Below the pieces are notes generated by a model. It ran no database searches and had not been told where the DNA came from. It worked only from the letters and a program-made list of their open reading frames with translations. Both the position numbers and the translations under genes were made by a program. From the NCBI RefSeq assembly GCF_000384375.1, contig NZ_ARVX01000001.1:372001-436000 (forward strand): a DNA stretch of 64,000 bases. The letters run 5' to 3'. The DNA comes from Methylotenera versatilis 79. Its GTDB lineage: Bacteria; Pseudomonadota; Gammaproteobacteria; Burkholderiales; Methylophilaceae. Positions 52,210-62,766 of the stretch are shown in pieces (position 1 is the first letter of the stretch; every line of letters begins with the position of its first letter).

Positions 52210-52262
52210 ATTAATTAAACTGACAAGTGGATTAGAAACATATCATTGAATGAATGCGATTC

Positions 52263-52290
52263 AAAAAATTAAGAGGGCAATGCCCTCTTA
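52263..52290 (-). terminator. intrinsic terminator of the DUF2782 gene
   Basis: On the minus strand AAGAGGGCATTGCCCTCTT forms a perfect eight-base stem followed by AATTTTTTGA, 15 bases after the DUF2782 stop codon. Confidence 0.82.
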
Positions 52291-52304
52291 TGAACTGAAA
52301 TTTC

Positions 52305-52667
52305 TTAGAACCTAAATAAAATCCATTTCGGCACACTTAATGGTTTATTTGGGCCATCATTAATCCAGTTTCCGCTGGAATCTTCTTTGTGTAGATAATA
52401 CGGTACGCCATGCGCAGGCGTCACTTTCATCATATACATTTCGCCACCAATACGATATTCCTCAATCGTATCAGCCCCTTTTTTGCGAATAGTGATTTGC
52501 GGCTCAATCGCAGGATCGTCTAGCGCTTCGCCATCCACTACTTTAGGTGGTGGTTGCACTTGTTCTAATGGTTCAAGATTATCCGGCTGTGCTGCCATGC
52601 TCACATTTGTGAGCATTAATGTAGGTAAAAGGGCTACTAAAACTGTGACTATTTTTAATATTTGCAT
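52305..52667 (-). CDS. DUF2782 domain exported protein
   Basis: The protein of about 120 residues has a signal peptide (about residues 1-25), a Pro/Glu/Gln-rich linker (NLEPLEQVQPPPKVVDGEAL) and the DUF2782 domain beginning EPQITIRKKGADTIEEYRIGG and ending PNKPLSVPKWILFRF. In Betaproteobacteria the family is often encoded beside polA and thrB, as here. The function is unknown. I used the ATG at 52667; a GTG directly before it (52670) is possible. A terminator follows. Confidence 0.85.
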   Translation of the reverse strand: MQILKIVTVLVALLPTLMLTNVSMAAQPDNLEPLEQVQPPPKVVDGEALDDPAIEPQITIRKKGADTIEEYRIGGEMYMMKVTPAHGVPYYLHKEDSSGNWINDGPNKPLSVPKWILFRF

Positions 52668-52773
52668 CACAAACTCACCAAGAAATTATATTGGTACATT
52701 CTATCAAAAAGGCTGTATAAAAACTTAATCGACAACAAATAAACAAGACGATAAATCACACTTGTAAGTTCGT

Positions 52774-53496
52774 TTATAAGTACAGTTGCATCCTACGTTC
52801 GGCAGGCGTCAGCTCAAAACCTGTTAATTCATAATGTTTAAAGATTGCATCGACAATTTCTTTAGGGTCATCAATCAATTGAATCAACTCTAAATCCTGC
52901 GCAGACGCCATCCCCTCATGCACTAAGGTATTTTTAAGCCAATCCAGTAAACCTGCCCAAAAATCTTTACACACTAAAATAATCGGAATTTTGCGCGATT
53001 TACCCGTTTGCACCAGTGTAATCGCTTCCATTAACTCATCCAACGTGCCAAACCCGCCTGGCATCACCACATAGGCACCCGCATATTTAACAAACATCAC
53101 TTTACGCATAAAGAAGTATTTAAAGAGAATATCAATATCCTGAAAACCATTGCCACTTTGTTCAAACGGTAGCTCAATATTTAGCCCTATACTTGGCCCA
53201 ACACCTGCAAATGCACCTTTATTCGCCGCTTCCATAATGCCTGGCCCGCCGCCAGAAATCACACTAAAACCCGCATCTGATAATGCACGCGCGATTTCTT
53301 GCGTTAACTTGTAATAAGGATGATCTGGCTTTGTACGCGCGCTACCAAAAATAGAAACCGCTGGCGTGATTTCTTTTAACTTTTCGGTGGCAGCGACAAA
53401 TTCTGCCATAATCTCAAACGCATGCCACGATTCAGTTTCTCCGCTCGCGCCATTCAGCAATTCTGAATCATTCGTTTTTGGTAATTTTTTAATCAT
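52774..53496 (-). CDS. LOG-family protein (Rossmann-fold, TIGR00730)
   Basis: The 240-residue protein has the LOG/lysine-decarboxylase-like signatures ISGGGPGIMEAANKGAF near residue 80 and VVMPGGFGTLDELMEAITLVQTGK near residue 145, which form the nucleotide-binding site. Related enzymes are cytokinin riboside 5'-monophosphate phosphoribohydrolases or general nucleotide 5'-monophosphate nucleosidases; the exact substrate is uncertain. It is divergent from polA with 52 bases between, and downstream of nothing in its operon except the DUF2782 gene 100 bases on. Confidence 0.9.
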   Translation of the reverse strand: MIKKLPKTNDSELLNGASGETESWHAFEIMAEFVAATEKLKEITPAVSIFGSARTKPDHPYYKLTQEIARALSDAGFSVISGGGPGIMEAANKGAFAGVGPSIGLNIELPFEQSGNGFQDIDILFKYFFMRKVMFVKYAGAYVVMPGGFGTLDELMEAITLVQTGKSRKIPIILVCKDFWAGLLDWLKNTLVHEGMASAQDLELIQLIDDPKEIVDAIFKHYELTGFELTPAERRMQLYL

Positions 53497-53548
53497 TTAG
53501 TTAACTCATTAATATTCGTTAATTATTTAAATATAGCATTTATACATT

Positions 53549-56380
53549 ATGAAAACGCTCTTACTTGTAGATGGCTCTTCTTACCTTTATCGCGCCTTTC
53601 ATGCCTTGCCAGATTTGCGCAATAGTAAAAATGAACCCACTGGCGCCATTCGCGGCGTACTCAGCATGTTACGCAAATTGCACAAAGATTACCCTGCTGA
53701 TTATAGCGCGTGTATCTTTGACGCAAAAGGCAAAACCTTTCGCGATGATATCTACCCCGAATACAAAGCCAATCGCCCAAGCATGCCGGATGATTTACGC
53801 AGCCAAGTAGAGCCGCTGCTTGAAGCGATTAAAGCGATGGGTTGGCCGCTTTTAGTGGTGGATGGTGTAGAAGCAGATGACGTTATCGGCTGCTTAGCCG
53901 AACAGGCCGAAAAGCAAGGCGTGCGCGTGCTTATTTCTACAGGCGACAAAGACATGTCGCAATTGGTCAATGAGCATGTCACCGTGATTAACACCATGCC
54001 AAATGCCTTTAGAAAAGGTGATGAGGTATTGGATATCGTAGGCGTTGAAGCTAAATTTGGCATTAAACCAGAATTGATTGTTGACTACCTGACTTTAATC
54101 GGCGATACGGTGGATAACGTACCCGGCGTAGAAAAAGTTGGCCCTAAAACCGCAGTTAAATGGTTACAACAATATGGCACGCTAGATAACATTATCGCCA
54201 ATGCGGATAAATTTACTGGAGTGGTTGGCGAAAATCTACGCAAAGCCTTAAATTGGCTGCCGACAGGCCGTGAGCTGATTACCATTAAATGTGACTTAGG
54301 CGATTTTGCAGGCATGCCGCAAAGTTTTGAGCCTTTGCAATTACAAACACAAGATACTGCCAAACTTTCTGAGATTTATGACCGTTTTGAGTTTAAAACT
54401 TGGCAGCGAGAGCTGGGCTTGCCCAGTACAAGTCAGGCAAACCAAGACAAAAAATTGGCAACCCCTTCACAATCTGGCGACTTATTTGCCAGCATTACAT
54501 CTGCTGAAAATTTAAAAGAAAAGCAAGATTTCGTACCGATCGTTGAGAGTTTAGTTAATTATAAAACCAACACCAATCGCCAATATGAAACCATATTAAC
54601 CAATGCGCAATTAGATAATTGGTTAGATAAAATCAAGCAATCAGCCTTATTTTGTTTTGATACAGAAACCACCTCGCTAGAACCAATGACTGCGAAGATT
54701 GTTGGCATGTCGTTTAGTATTGAAGCAGGAGGTGGCGCTTACTTACCTTTAAAACATGATTATTTCGATGCGCCAGAACAGTTAAGTTTTGCTGAAACTT
54801 TGGCCAAAGTTAAGCCTATTTTAGAAGATGAAAAAATAAAAAAAGTCGGGCAAAACTTAAAATATGACCAGCATGTTTTAGCCAATCACGGCATCCAATT
54901 AAATGGCATTCAACATGATACTTTGCTGGAGTCATATGTGTTTGAATCGCACAAATCGCATGGCATGGACGACCTTGCGCGACGTCATTTAGATGTTAAA
55001 ACGATTACGTTTAATGATGTGGCGGGCAAAGGCGCAAAACAAGTTAGTTTTAACCAAGTGACTGTAGAAACCGCCAGCGAATACGCGGCTGAAGATGCCG
55101 ATATCACGCTGCAATTGCATGAGGCGATGTATCCGCTCATTGCTGCAGATAGCAAGCTAGACTACATTTACAGCCAGATTGAATTGCCCGTTTCCAACAT
55201 TTTATTCACCATTGAGCGCAATGGCGTGTTGATTGACAACAACATGCTGAATAAGCAAAGCAACGAAATCGGCTTGAAATTAATCGCGTTGGAAAGCCAA
55301 GCCTACGAACTAGCAGGCCAACCTTTTAACTTGGCATCGCCTAAACAATTACAAGAGATTTTATTCGGCAAACTGGGCATTAAGCCAACTAAAAAAACGC
55401 CTTCTGGCGCGCCATCTACTGATGAAGATGTATTGCAGGAATTAGCGCTTGATCATCCGCTACCTAAAGTTTTGTTGGAATACCGCGGTTTGGCAAAACT
55501 GAAATCGACTTACACCGACAAATTGCCCAAAATGATTAACGCACAGACCGGGCGTGTGCATACCAGCTATAACCAAGCGGTGGCGATTACTGGCCGCCTT
55601 GCCAGCTCAGACCCTAATCTGCAAAACATTCCAGTGCGTACCGCAGAAGGTAGAAGAATCCGTGAAGCGTTTATTGCGCCGCTAGGCAGCCATATTGTTT
55701 CGGCCGACTACTCACAAATTGAGTTGCGCATCATGGCGCATCTTTCACAAGATGAAGGCATGCTGCAAGCATTCGCCAATAATGAAGATATCCACCGCGC
55801 CACCGCCGCAGAAATTTTTGGCGTAGAGCGTGCGGCAGTAGATAACGAACAACGCCGCTACGCAAAAGTAATCAACTTCGGCCTAATCTACGGCATGAGC
55901 GCATTCGGTTTAGCGCAAAACCTGAATATTGAACGCAGCGCCGCCGCCAGCTATATCGAACGCTATTTCGCCCGCTACCCTGGCGTGCGCGAATACATGC
56001 AAAACACCCGCGAAATCGCCAAACAAAAAGGCTATGTAGAAACCTACTTCGGCCGCCGATTATGGGTACCAGAAATCAACAGCGCAAATGGCCAAAGACG
56101 CGCAGGCGCCGAACGCGCCGCCATCAACGCCCCCATGCAAGGCACCGCAGCAGACTTGATTAAACTCGCTATGATTGCGGTTGATAAATGGTTAAGGGCA
56201 GAAAAACTACAAACCAAATTAATCATGCAAGTACACGATGAGCTGGTGCTAGAAGTGCCAGATAGCGAGCTAGAGTTAATCAAATCCACCTTGCCAAAAC
56301 TAATGCAGAGCGTGGCGAAATTAGATGTGCCTTTATTGGCTGAGGTTGGCGTGGGTAGTAATTGGGAAAGCGCGCATTAG
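53549..56380 (+). CDS. polA: DNA polymerase I
   Basis: The 943-residue protein contains all three domains. The N-terminal 5'-3' exonuclease (residues 1-290) has DGVEADDVIGCLAEQA and STGDKDMSQLV. The 3'-5' proofreading exonuclease (about 350-540) has its Exo I acidic residues in FDTETTSLEP and Exo III in YAAEDADITLQL. The polymerase domain has motif A DYSQIELRIMAHLS, motif B RRYAKVINFGLIYGMSA and motif C MQVHDELVLEVP. Proofreading therefore appears intact. It functions in Okazaki fragment maturation and repair. The next gene starts directly after its TAG, giving a coupled unit. Confidence 0.98.
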   Translation: MKTLLLVDGSSYLYRAFHALPDLRNSKNEPTGAIRGVLSMLRKLHKDYPADYSACIFDAKGKTFRDDIYPEYKANRPSMPDDLRSQVEPLLEAIKAMGWPLLVVDGVEADDVIGCLAEQAEKQGVRVLISTGDKDMSQLVNEHVTVINTMPNAFRKGDEVLDIVGVEAKFGIKPELIVDYLTLIGDTVDNVPGVEKVGPKTAVKWLQQYGTLDNIIANADKFTGVVGENLRKALNWLPTGRELITIKCDLGDFAGMPQSFEPLQLQTQDTAKLSEIYDRFEFKTWQRELGLPSTSQANQDKKLATPSQSGDLFASITSAENLKEKQDFVPIVESLVNYKTNTNRQYETILTNAQLDNWLDKIKQSALFCFDTETTSLEPMTAKIVGMSFSIEAGGGAYLPLKHDYFDAPEQLSFAETLAKVKPILEDEKIKKVGQNLKYDQHVLANHGIQLNGIQHDTLLESYVFESHKSHGMDDLARRHLDVKTITFNDVAGKGAKQVSFNQVTVETASEYAAEDADITLQLHEAMYPLIAADSKLDYIYSQIELPVSNILFTIERNGVLIDNNMLNKQSNEIGLKLIALESQAYELAGQPFNLASPKQLQEILFGKLGIKPTKKTPSGAPSTDEDVLQELALDHPLPKVLLEYRGLAKLKSTYTDKLPKMINAQTGRVHTSYNQAVAITGRLASSDPNLQNIPVRTAEGRRIREAFIAPLGSHIVSADYSQIELRIMAHLSQDEGMLQAFANNEDIHRATAAEIFGVERAAVDNEQRRYAKVINFGLIYGMSAFGLAQNLNIERSAAASYIERYFARYPGVREYMQNTREIAKQKGYVETYFGRRLWVPEINSANGQRRAGAERAAINAPMQGTAADLIKLAMIAVDKWLRAEKLQTKLIMQVHDELVLEVPDSELELIKSTLPKLMQSVAKLDVPLLAEVGVGSNWESAH

Positions 56381-57148
56381 ATGTCTGATTTAAATGTTGG
56401 TATTTATATCATCGGCGACGAAATCCTCTCTGGTAAACGAGAAGATAAGCATCTCACGCAGGCGATTCAAATACTGAAATCGCGCGGGTTAACGCTTGCT
56501 TGGGCGGAATATTTAGCAGATGAGCCTGACCGTTTAGTAGCTAGTTTTAAGCGCAGCTTTAACAGCAGCGACATTGTGTTTAGTTTTGGCGGCATTGGTG
56601 CTACACCTGACGATTTCACTCGTCAAGCGGCGGCGGATGCTTTGAACGTGCCGATTGAGCGACACAAAGCGGCAGTTGAGGAGATTGAAGCGCAGTTTGG
56701 TGAAGGCGCTTATCCTAAACGCGTATTGATGGCCGATTTCCCAGCAGGTGTGGATTTGATTCCTAATCCGGTGAATCGTGTGGCGGGATTTGCTGCGGGT
56801 TTAAAAGGACAAAAACCCAGCCATTATTTCTTACCTGGTTTTCCGCAAATGGCGCATCCAATGATGGAATGGGTGCTTGATACGCATTACAGCCATCTAT
56901 TTCACAAAACGGAATTTCTAGAACAATCAATTATTATTGCGGATGGCGTTGAGAGTCAACTAATTGATTTAATGCAACAAGTATTAATTGACTACCCAAG
57001 CATTAAAGTATTTAGCTTGCCAAAACTCAAGCCGAATCGTCAAGTGGAATTAGGTGCGAAAGGCGCGCCTGATTTAGTGAATAAAGCGATGCAAGATATT
57101 AAAGCTGGTGTGAGCAACATTGGTTTTGCTTGGGTCGATGTTGTGTAA
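56381..57148 (+). CDS. CinA-like molybdopterin-binding domain protein
   Basis: The 255-residue protein consists of the MoaB/Mog-like domain (COG1058): VGIYIIGDEILSGKREDKHL, FSFGGIGATPDDFTRQAAADAL with the GGxG-T-D pattern, and a C-terminal extension (FSLPKLKPNRQVELGAKGA). It lacks the C-terminal deamidase domain of full CinA. Members may act as nucleotide pyrophosphatases or in competence/damage responses; the actual function is uncertain. It begins with the base after the polA stop codon. Confidence 0.88.
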   Translation: MSDLNVGIYIIGDEILSGKREDKHLTQAIQILKSRGLTLAWAEYLADEPDRLVASFKRSFNSSDIVFSFGGIGATPDDFTRQAAADALNVPIERHKAAVEEIEAQFGEGAYPKRVLMADFPAGVDLIPNPVNRVAGFAAGLKGQKPSHYFLPGFPQMAHPMMEWVLDTHYSHLFHKTEFLEQSIIIADGVESQLIDLMQQVLIDYPSIKVFSLPKLKPNRQVELGAKGAPDLVNKAMQDIKAGVSNIGFAWVDVV

Positions 57149-57167
57149 GTTGGTTGTGTAGATTTTT

Positions 57168-57443
57168 ATGGATTGCAGACCAAACTGCGGTGCGTGTTGC
57201 ATCGCACCTTCTATCAACAGCTCTTTACCCGGCATGCCAAACGGCAAACCTGCGGGCGTAGCTTGCATCCACTTACTTAACGACTTTAAATGCGCAATTT
57301 TTAACGCACCTGAACGACCTAAGTTTTGCGGCAGCTTAAAACCTAGCCGCGAAATGTGTGGCGAAGAAAAACACAATAATGCTCGCGAATATGCGATTGC
57401 TTGGCTGAGTAATTTAGAGCAACTCACAAAGCCTAACCTCTAG
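57168..57443 (+). CDS. YkgJ-family cysteine-cluster protein
   Basis: The 91-residue protein has eight cysteines in the YkgJ pattern: CRPNCGACC near the N-terminus, CIHLL and FKCAIF in the middle, and FCGSLKPSREMCGEE towards the end, consistent with a zinc or iron cluster. The function is not known; this family is sometimes called a Fe-S or zinc oxidoreductase-like protein. It is 19 bases downstream of the CinA-like gene on the same strand. Confidence 0.9.
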   Translation: MDCRPNCGACCIAPSINSSLPGMPNGKPAGVACIHLLNDFKCAIFNAPERPKFCGSLKPSREMCGEEKHNNAREYAIAWLSNLEQLTKPNL

Positions 57444-57541
57444 ATTTTTTCAAAACTTTTATGCAAAAAATAGGTATTTAAATCTGTTAAGTAAGCCTGT
57501 TTGCGTATAAAATAAGCACCTTCCCAAGAACGAATTACTCC

Positions 57542-58573
57542 ATGCAAATCGGCAATCATATTTTGAAAAACAATCTAGTCGTCGCCCCTATGGCTGGCGT
57601 TACGGATAGGCCTTTTCGCCAGTTATGCAAAAAATTGGGCGCGGGCTTGGCCGTTTCAGAAATGGTGACTTCAAACTCTTTGCTTTACGGTAGTGAAAAA
57701 ACCTTGCGCCGCGCGAATCATGAAGGTGAAGTCGATCCGATTTCAGTGCAAATTGCAGGTGCAGATCCAAAAATGATGGCGGAAGCCGCTAAACATAATG
57801 TGGATAACGGCGCACAAATTATTGACATCAACATGGGCTGTCCGGCAAAAAAAATCTGTAATGTGATGGCTGGCAGCGCCTTATTAAAAGATGAACCGCT
57901 AGTCGCGCAAATCCTTAAAGCAGTCGTCGGCGCGGTTAACGTACCAGTGACCTTAAAAATTCGCACTGGATGGGATAAGAATAATCGCAATGCGATTGAG
58001 ATTGCAAAAATGGCACAGGATATTGGTGTGCAAGCGCTTGCCATGCATGGTCGCACGCGCGCCTGTTTATATATGGGCGATGCGGAATACGATACGATTG
58101 CCGCGGTTAAACAATCCATCAACATTCCACTTATTGCCAATGGCGATATCACCACTCCCGAAAAAGCCAAGCATGTTTTAGATTACACTGGCGCAGATGC
58201 CGTGATGATTGGCCGCGCAGCACAAGGCAGACCTTGGATTTTCCGCGAAATTGAATATTTTTTAAAAACTGGTGAGCATATGCTGCCGCCAACGGTTGAA
58301 GAAATTCACACGGTGATGTTGGAACATCTGCACGATTTATACAGTTTTTATGGTGATTTAGCGGGTATGCGCGTTGCGCGAAAACATATCTCTTGGTACA
58401 CCAAAGGTTTGGCAGGTTCAGCTAGCTTTAGGCACAACATGAACACGTTACAGACTATCGATTTACAACTGGGTGCCATCAATGATTTTTTTGCAGAGCT
58501 AAAAAGCAAAAATGAACGCTTAGTCTATATCGATACGTTGACTCAAGACGAATCTCAGGCGCTAGCTGCTTAA
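57542..58573 (+). CDS. dusB: tRNA-dihydrouridine synthase B
   Basis: The 343-residue FMN-dependent TIM-barrel enzyme has the Dus signatures APMAGVTDRPFRQLCKKLGA near the N-terminus, the catalytic-cysteine motif INMGCPAKKICNVMAGSALL, TLKIRTGWD and the phosphate-binding GADAVMIGRAAQGRPWIF. The context upstream of fis is the classical dusB-fis operon of Proteobacteria, which identifies the paralogue as DusB. It reduces specific uridines of tRNA to dihydrouridine. The gene is followed 24 bases later by fis. Confidence 0.97.
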   Translation: MQIGNHILKNNLVVAPMAGVTDRPFRQLCKKLGAGLAVSEMVTSNSLLYGSEKTLRRANHEGEVDPISVQIAGADPKMMAEAAKHNVDNGAQIIDINMGCPAKKICNVMAGSALLKDEPLVAQILKAVVGAVNVPVTLKIRTGWDKNNRNAIEIAKMAQDIGVQALAMHGRTRACLYMGDAEYDTIAAVKQSINIPLIANGDITTPEKAKHVLDYTGADAVMIGRAAQGRPWIFREIEYFLKTGEHMLPPTVEEIHTVMLEHLHDLYSFYGDLAGMRVARKHISWYTKGLAGSASFRHNMNTLQTIDLQLGAINDFFAELKSKNERLVYIDTLTQDESQALAA

Positions 58574-58597
58574 ACTTTGGTGGAGAACAATAATAAT

Positions 58598-58834
58598 ATG
58601 TCCAATATCTGCAAACTTTCAACCGCGATTGATGAATCTTTAGAAGAGTATTTTACGCATCTTGATGGACAACCACCGCACGCTATTTACGATATGGTAT
58701 TAGGTTGTGTAGAAAAACCTATGCTGGAATTTATACTGCATAAAGTCGGCGGCAATCAATCAAAAGCAGCTGAAATGCTCGGTTTAAATCGCAATACACT
58801 ACGTAAAAAAATGGCGCAATACGACTTAAGTTAA
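58598..58834 (+). CDS. fis: DNA-binding protein Fis
   Basis: The 78-residue protein has the Fis C-terminal helix-turn-helix: LEFILHKVGGNQSKAAEMLGLNRNTLRKKMAQY, preceded by a beta-hairpin and helix region (YFTHLDGQPPHAIYDMVLGCVEKPML). It is a nucleoid-associated protein and transcription activator, co-transcribed with dusB. The ATG at 58598 gives the family length. TTG and GTG codons at 58577-58582 would add seven or six residues, and the GGAG at 58582-58585 is twelve bases from the ATG, so the start is slightly uncertain. Confidence 0.95.
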   Translation: MSNICKLSTAIDESLEEYFTHLDGQPPHAIYDMVLGCVEKPMLEFILHKVGGNQSKAAEMLGLNRNTLRKKMAQYDLS

Positions 58835-58900
58835 AAGCAATATTGTTAACTTGTTCCAGCATCAACTATCTTAAATATCACCAATATTCATTAAAAAATT

Positions 58901-60487
58901 ATGGCAACTATCAAACGTGCACTCATCAGTGTTTCAGACAAACAAGGCATTTTAGAGCTGGCGCAGGTGTTAACTAAACTGCAAGTAGAGATTTTATCTA
59001 CTGGTGGTACCGCAAAATTATTCCGCGAAAACAATATCCCAGTGATAGAAGTGAGTGATTACACTGGTTTTCCAGAAATGTTAGATGGCCGCGTTAAAAC
59101 GCTGCATCCTAAAGTACATGGTGGCATTTTAGGTCGCCGTGATTTGCCAGAGCATGTTAACGCGATGCAAACAGCGGATATTCCTAATATTGATATGGTC
59201 ATTGTTAACTTATATCCGTTTGAAGCAACGGTTGCCAAGCCAGATTGCAGTCTGGAAGATGCGATTGAAAATATCGATATCGGCGGCCCAGCCATGGTGC
59301 GTTCAGCAGCCAAAAATTGGAAAGATGTTTCTGTTTTAACAGACGCCAGCCAATATGCTGATGTAATTACCGAGTTACAAAATGCAAACGGCAATATTAG
59401 CCAAGCGACCAATTTCGCATTATCCATCGCGGCTTTTAACCGCATCAGCAATTACGATGGCGCGATTAGTGATTATTTATCATCTTTTAAAACGGACGGC
59501 ACACGCAACGCTTTCCCTGCGCAAACCAATGGGCGTTTTGTCAAATTGCAAGATTTACGTTATGGCGAAAACCCACATCAAGAAGCGGCGTTTTATCGCG
59601 ATTTATATCCAGCGCCTGGCTCACTGGTTACTGCGCAACAGTTGCAGGGCAAAGAATTAAGCTACAACAATATCGCAGATGCAGATGCAGCTTGGGAAGC
59701 GGTTAAATCTTTTACTGAAAAAACTTGTGTCATCGTAAAACATGCGAATCCATGCGGTGTTGCAGTAGGTAAAGATGCTCTTGAAGCTTACTCAAAAGCT
59801 TTCCAAACTGATCCTAGCTCGGCTTTTGGCGGCATTATCGCTTTTAACACGCCCTTAGATAAAGCAGCAGCAGCAGCTGTTTCTAAACAATTTGTTGAAG
59901 TATTAATTGCACCCGATTTCACAGCAGATGCATTGGCGGTTTTTGCTGCAAAAACTAATGTTCGCGTTTTAAAAATCGATTTGCCAAAAGGCGGCAAGAC
60001 CGCATGGGAACAAGGCCGCAACTCACACGACATCAAACGTGTTGGTTCTGGCATCTTGATTCAAACCGCAGATAACCACGAAATCAACCCATCAGACTTA
60101 AAAGTGGTTTCACAAAAACAACCAACAGCACAGCAATTGGCAGATATGCTGTTCGCTTGGAATGTAGCCAAATATGTTAAATCTAACGCAATTGTATTCT
60201 GCGGCAATGGCATGACATTAGGCGTGGGCGCTGGTCAAATGAGCCGCGTTGATAGTACAAAAATCGCCGTAATCAAAGCACAAAATGCTGGTTTAACGCT
60301 TAAAGATTCAGTCGTTGCGTCTGATGCATTTTTCCCGTTCCGCGACGGTATTGACGTACTAGCCGAAGCTGGTGCCAGCTGTGTGATTCATCCAGGTGGC
60401 AGCATGCGCGATGAGGAAGTGATTGCTGCGGCAGATGCGCATGGCTTAGTCATGGTGATGACTGGTATCAGACATTTTAGACATTAA
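58901..60487 (+). CDS. purH: bifunctional AICAR transformylase/IMP cyclohydrolase
   Basis: The 528-residue protein begins with a MGS-like cyclohydrolase domain (about residues 1-200, starting [13 protein letters not shown], with [21 protein letters not shown]). The AICAR transformylase domain follows, with [17 protein letters not shown], the formyl-transfer Lys-His residues in [14 protein letters not shown] and [18 protein letters not shown]. It makes the last two steps to IMP. It is followed by purD after 26 bases, forming a purine operon behind fis. Confidence 0.98.
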   Translation: MATIKRALISVSDKQGILELAQVLTKLQVEILSTGGTAKLFRENNIPVIEVSDYTGFPEMLDGRVKTLHPKVHGGILGRRDLPEHVNAMQTADIPNIDMVIVNLYPFEATVAKPDCSLEDAIENIDIGGPAMVRSAAKNWKDVSVLTDASQYADVITELQNANGNISQATNFALSIAAFNRISNYDGAISDYLSSFKTDGTRNAFPAQTNGRFVKLQDLRYGENPHQEAAFYRDLYPAPGSLVTAQQLQGKELSYNNIADADAAWEAVKSFTEKTCVIVKHANPCGVAVGKDALEAYSKAFQTDPSSAFGGIIAFNTPLDKAAAAAVSKQFVEVLIAPDFTADALAVFAAKTNVRVLKIDLPKGGKTAWEQGRNSHDIKRVGSGILIQTADNHEINPSDLKVVSQKQPTAQQLADMLFAWNVAKYVKSNAIVFCGNGMTLGVGAGQMSRVDSTKIAVIKAQNAGLTLKDSVVASDAFFPFRDGIDVLAEAGASCVIHPGGSMRDEEVIAAADAHGLVMVMTGIRHFRH

Positions 60488-60513
60488 TAGCAATCGCTAA
60501 AGGATAATTCAGC

Positions 60514-61782
60514 ATGAAAATTTTAGTGATTGGTAGTGGCGGACGCGAACATGCGCTGGCTTGGAAAATCGCCCAAAATAAAAACATCAGCCGCGTTTTT
60601 GTTGCGCCTGGCAATGCTGGCACCGCATTGAATCCTGACATGGTGAATGTACCTGTTTCTAGCGTGGATGACTTGTTGGCTTTTGCACTAAAAGAGCAAA
60701 TTAACTTGACGGTAGTCGGCCCAGAAGCGCCATTATCGCAAGGTGTAGTCGATACATTCCGCGCAAATGGCTTAAAGATTTTCGGCCCAACTAAAGCCGC
60801 CGCACAGTTGGAATCCAGCAAAGATTTCGCCAAAGCTTTTATGGTGCGCCACAATATTCCGACAGCTACTTATGCCACATTTACTGATGCAAAACTTGCG
60901 CATGATTATGTGAATGAACAAGGCGCGCCAATTGTCATTAAAGCAGATGGTTTAGCTGCTGGCAAAGGTGTCGTTGTCGCCATGACCAATGACGAAGCAC
61001 ACGCTGCCATTGATGCCATGCTATCCGATAACAAGCTCGGTGATGCTGGTGCGCGCGTGGTGATTGAAGAGTTCTTAACCGGTGAAGAAGCCAGTTTTAT
61101 TGTGATGGTAGATGGCAAAAACATTTTGCCGTTAGCAACCAGTCAAGACCATAAACGTTTACTAGACGCTGACCTTGGCCCAAACACTGGTGGTATGGGC
61201 GCTTATTCACCTGCGCCAGTCGTGACGCCAGAAATCCACGCAAAAGTGATGCGTGAAGTTATTCGCCCGACCGTTGACGGCATGGCGAAAGATGGCATTC
61301 CGTACACTGGCTTTTTATATGCCGGCTTGATGATTTCGCCAAATGGCAATTTAAAAACTTTAGAGTTTAATTGTCGTATGGGCGATCCTGAAACGCAGCC
61401 GATTATGTTGCGTTTAAAAAGTGATTTTGTGGCATTGGCTGAACATGCCGCAAATGGCACACTGAATTTAGCAGAAGCAGAATGGGACAGACGCACAGCA
61501 CTTGGTGTGGTGATGGCATCTCACAATTATCCTGAAACACCCAGACTGAACGATGTCATCACTGGTTTGCCACATGGATTAGAAGATTCACATGTGTTTC
61601 ACGCTGGAACTCAATTAGTTGATGGCAAAGTTGTCACTAGCGGCGGTCGCGTTTTATGTGTAACCGCGTTAGGCGAAACAGTGAAATTTGCGCAACAACA
61701 AGCCTATAAAATAGTCGATGAAATCCAGTTTGATGGCGCGCAATATCGCTCTGATATTGGTTATCGTGCAATTAAAGGTTAA
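60514..61782 (+). CDS. purD: phosphoribosylamine-glycine ligase
   Basis: The 422-residue ATP-grasp enzyme has the GARS signatures: KILVIGSGGREHALAWKIAQN at the N-terminus, the ATP-binding GKGVVVAMTND and the GMGAYSPAPVVT and GFLYAGLMISPNG segments, and the metal-binding LEFNCRMGDPETQPIM motif. It joins glycine to phosphoribosylamine in purine synthesis. An AAAGGA ribosome-binding site precedes the ATG, 26 bases after the purH stop codon. Confidence 0.98.
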   Translation: MKILVIGSGGREHALAWKIAQNKNISRVFVAPGNAGTALNPDMVNVPVSSVDDLLAFALKEQINLTVVGPEAPLSQGVVDTFRANGLKIFGPTKAAAQLESSKDFAKAFMVRHNIPTATYATFTDAKLAHDYVNEQGAPIVIKADGLAAGKGVVVAMTNDEAHAAIDAMLSDNKLGDAGARVVIEEFLTGEEASFIVMVDGKNILPLATSQDHKRLLDADLGPNTGGMGAYSPAPVVTPEIHAKVMREVIRPTVDGMAKDGIPYTGFLYAGLMISPNGNLKTLEFNCRMGDPETQPIMLRLKSDFVALAEHAANGTLNLAEAEWDRRTALGVVMASHNYPETPRLNDVITGLPHGLEDSHVFHAGTQLVDGKVVTSGGRVLCVTALGETVKFAQQQAYKIVDEIQFDGAQYRSDIGYRAIKG

Positions 61783-61800
61783 AAACCAGGTTAAGTTATT

Positions 61801-62766
61801 TTGAGCCAACAACTAAATAGCAACGCCGTACTGCATTATTTACAAAATCTGCAAAATCAAATTGTTGAAGCACTTGAATTAGTTGACGGTAAAACTTTTT
61901 TGCATGATAGCTGGAATCGTCCAGAAGGCGGCGGCGGTACAAGCTGCTTGCTAGAGGACGGCAATGTATTCGAGCGTGCTGGTGTTGGTTTTTCTCACGT
62001 GCTCGGCAGTAAACTTCCTCCCGCTGCAACTATCGCCCACCCAGAAGCTGCTGGCCGCGCATGGGAAGCCATGGGCGTTTCACTGGTATTGCATCCACGC
62101 AACCCTTATGTGCCTACGGTACATATGAATATTCGTTTTTTTGTAGCTAGAGCACAAGGAAACTCATCTAATCAAGCAGATGCAGACGAAGTCAACGCAG
62201 TTACAGCTACAAAGGAATCCGAAGATATTTGGTGGTTCGGCGGCGGCATGGATCTAACGCCCTACTACGCGTTTGAAGAGGACTGCGTGCACTTTCATCG
62301 CACCAACAAATCTGCATTAGACGCATTCGATTTAACCTACTATCCGCAATTCAAAAAACACTGCGATGAGTATTTTTACATTAAACATCGCAAAGAACCA
62401 CGTGGCATAGGTGGCATTTTCTTTGATGACTTTAACGCGCTAGGTTTTGAACAAAGTTTCGCGCTACAACGTGCAGTGGGCGATAGTTTTGTACAAGCGT
62501 ATTTACCTATTTTGCAACGCCGTAAAGATATTGCCTACACTGAAAAAGAGCGAGATTTTCAAGCTTACCGTCGTGGCCGTTATGTAGAGTTTAATTTGGT
62601 ACATGATCGCGGTACGTTATTTGGATTGCAATCGAATGGCCGTACTGAATCGATACTAATGTCAATGCCGCCAATCGTGAAGTGGCGTTACGATTGGAAG
62701 CCAGAAAATGGCAGCGCCGAATCTAAGTTATATACCGATTTTTTGATTGATAGAGATTGGTTATAA
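61801..62766 (+). CDS. hemF: oxygen-dependent coproporphyrinogen III oxidase
   Basis: The 321-residue protein has the HemF hallmarks [45 protein letters not shown], the [13 protein letters not shown] motif, [17 protein letters not shown] and [22 protein letters not shown]. It oxidatively decarboxylates coproporphyrinogen III to protoporphyrinogen IX using oxygen; HemJ in this window would do the next step. The start is a TTG at 61801, with a CCAGG-type sequence 12 bases upstream. No nearby ATG exists. The position directly after purD suggests read-through from the pur operon. Confidence 0.97.
   Translation: MSQQLNSNAVLHYLQNLQNQIVEALELVDGKTFLHDSWNRPEGGGGTSCLLEDGNVFERAGVGFSHVLGSKLPPAATIAHPEAAGRAWEAMGVSLVLHPRNPYVPTVHMNIRFFVARAQGNSSNQADADEVNAVTATKESEDIWWFGGGMDLTPYYAFEEDCVHFHRTNKSALDAFDLTYYPQFKKHCDEYFYIKHRKEPRGIGGIFFDDFNALGFEQSFALQRAVGDSFVQAYLPILQRRKDIAYTEKERDFQAYRRGRYVEFNLVHDRGTLFGLQSNGRTESILMSMPPIVKWRYDWKPENGSAESKLYTDFLIDRDWL

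Noticed and set aside
57074-57427. 117-codon open frame on the minus strand
   Set aside because: Antisense to the YkgJ-family gene and the end of the CinA-like gene; no ribosome-binding site and the plus-strand cysteine cluster is clearly the coding one.
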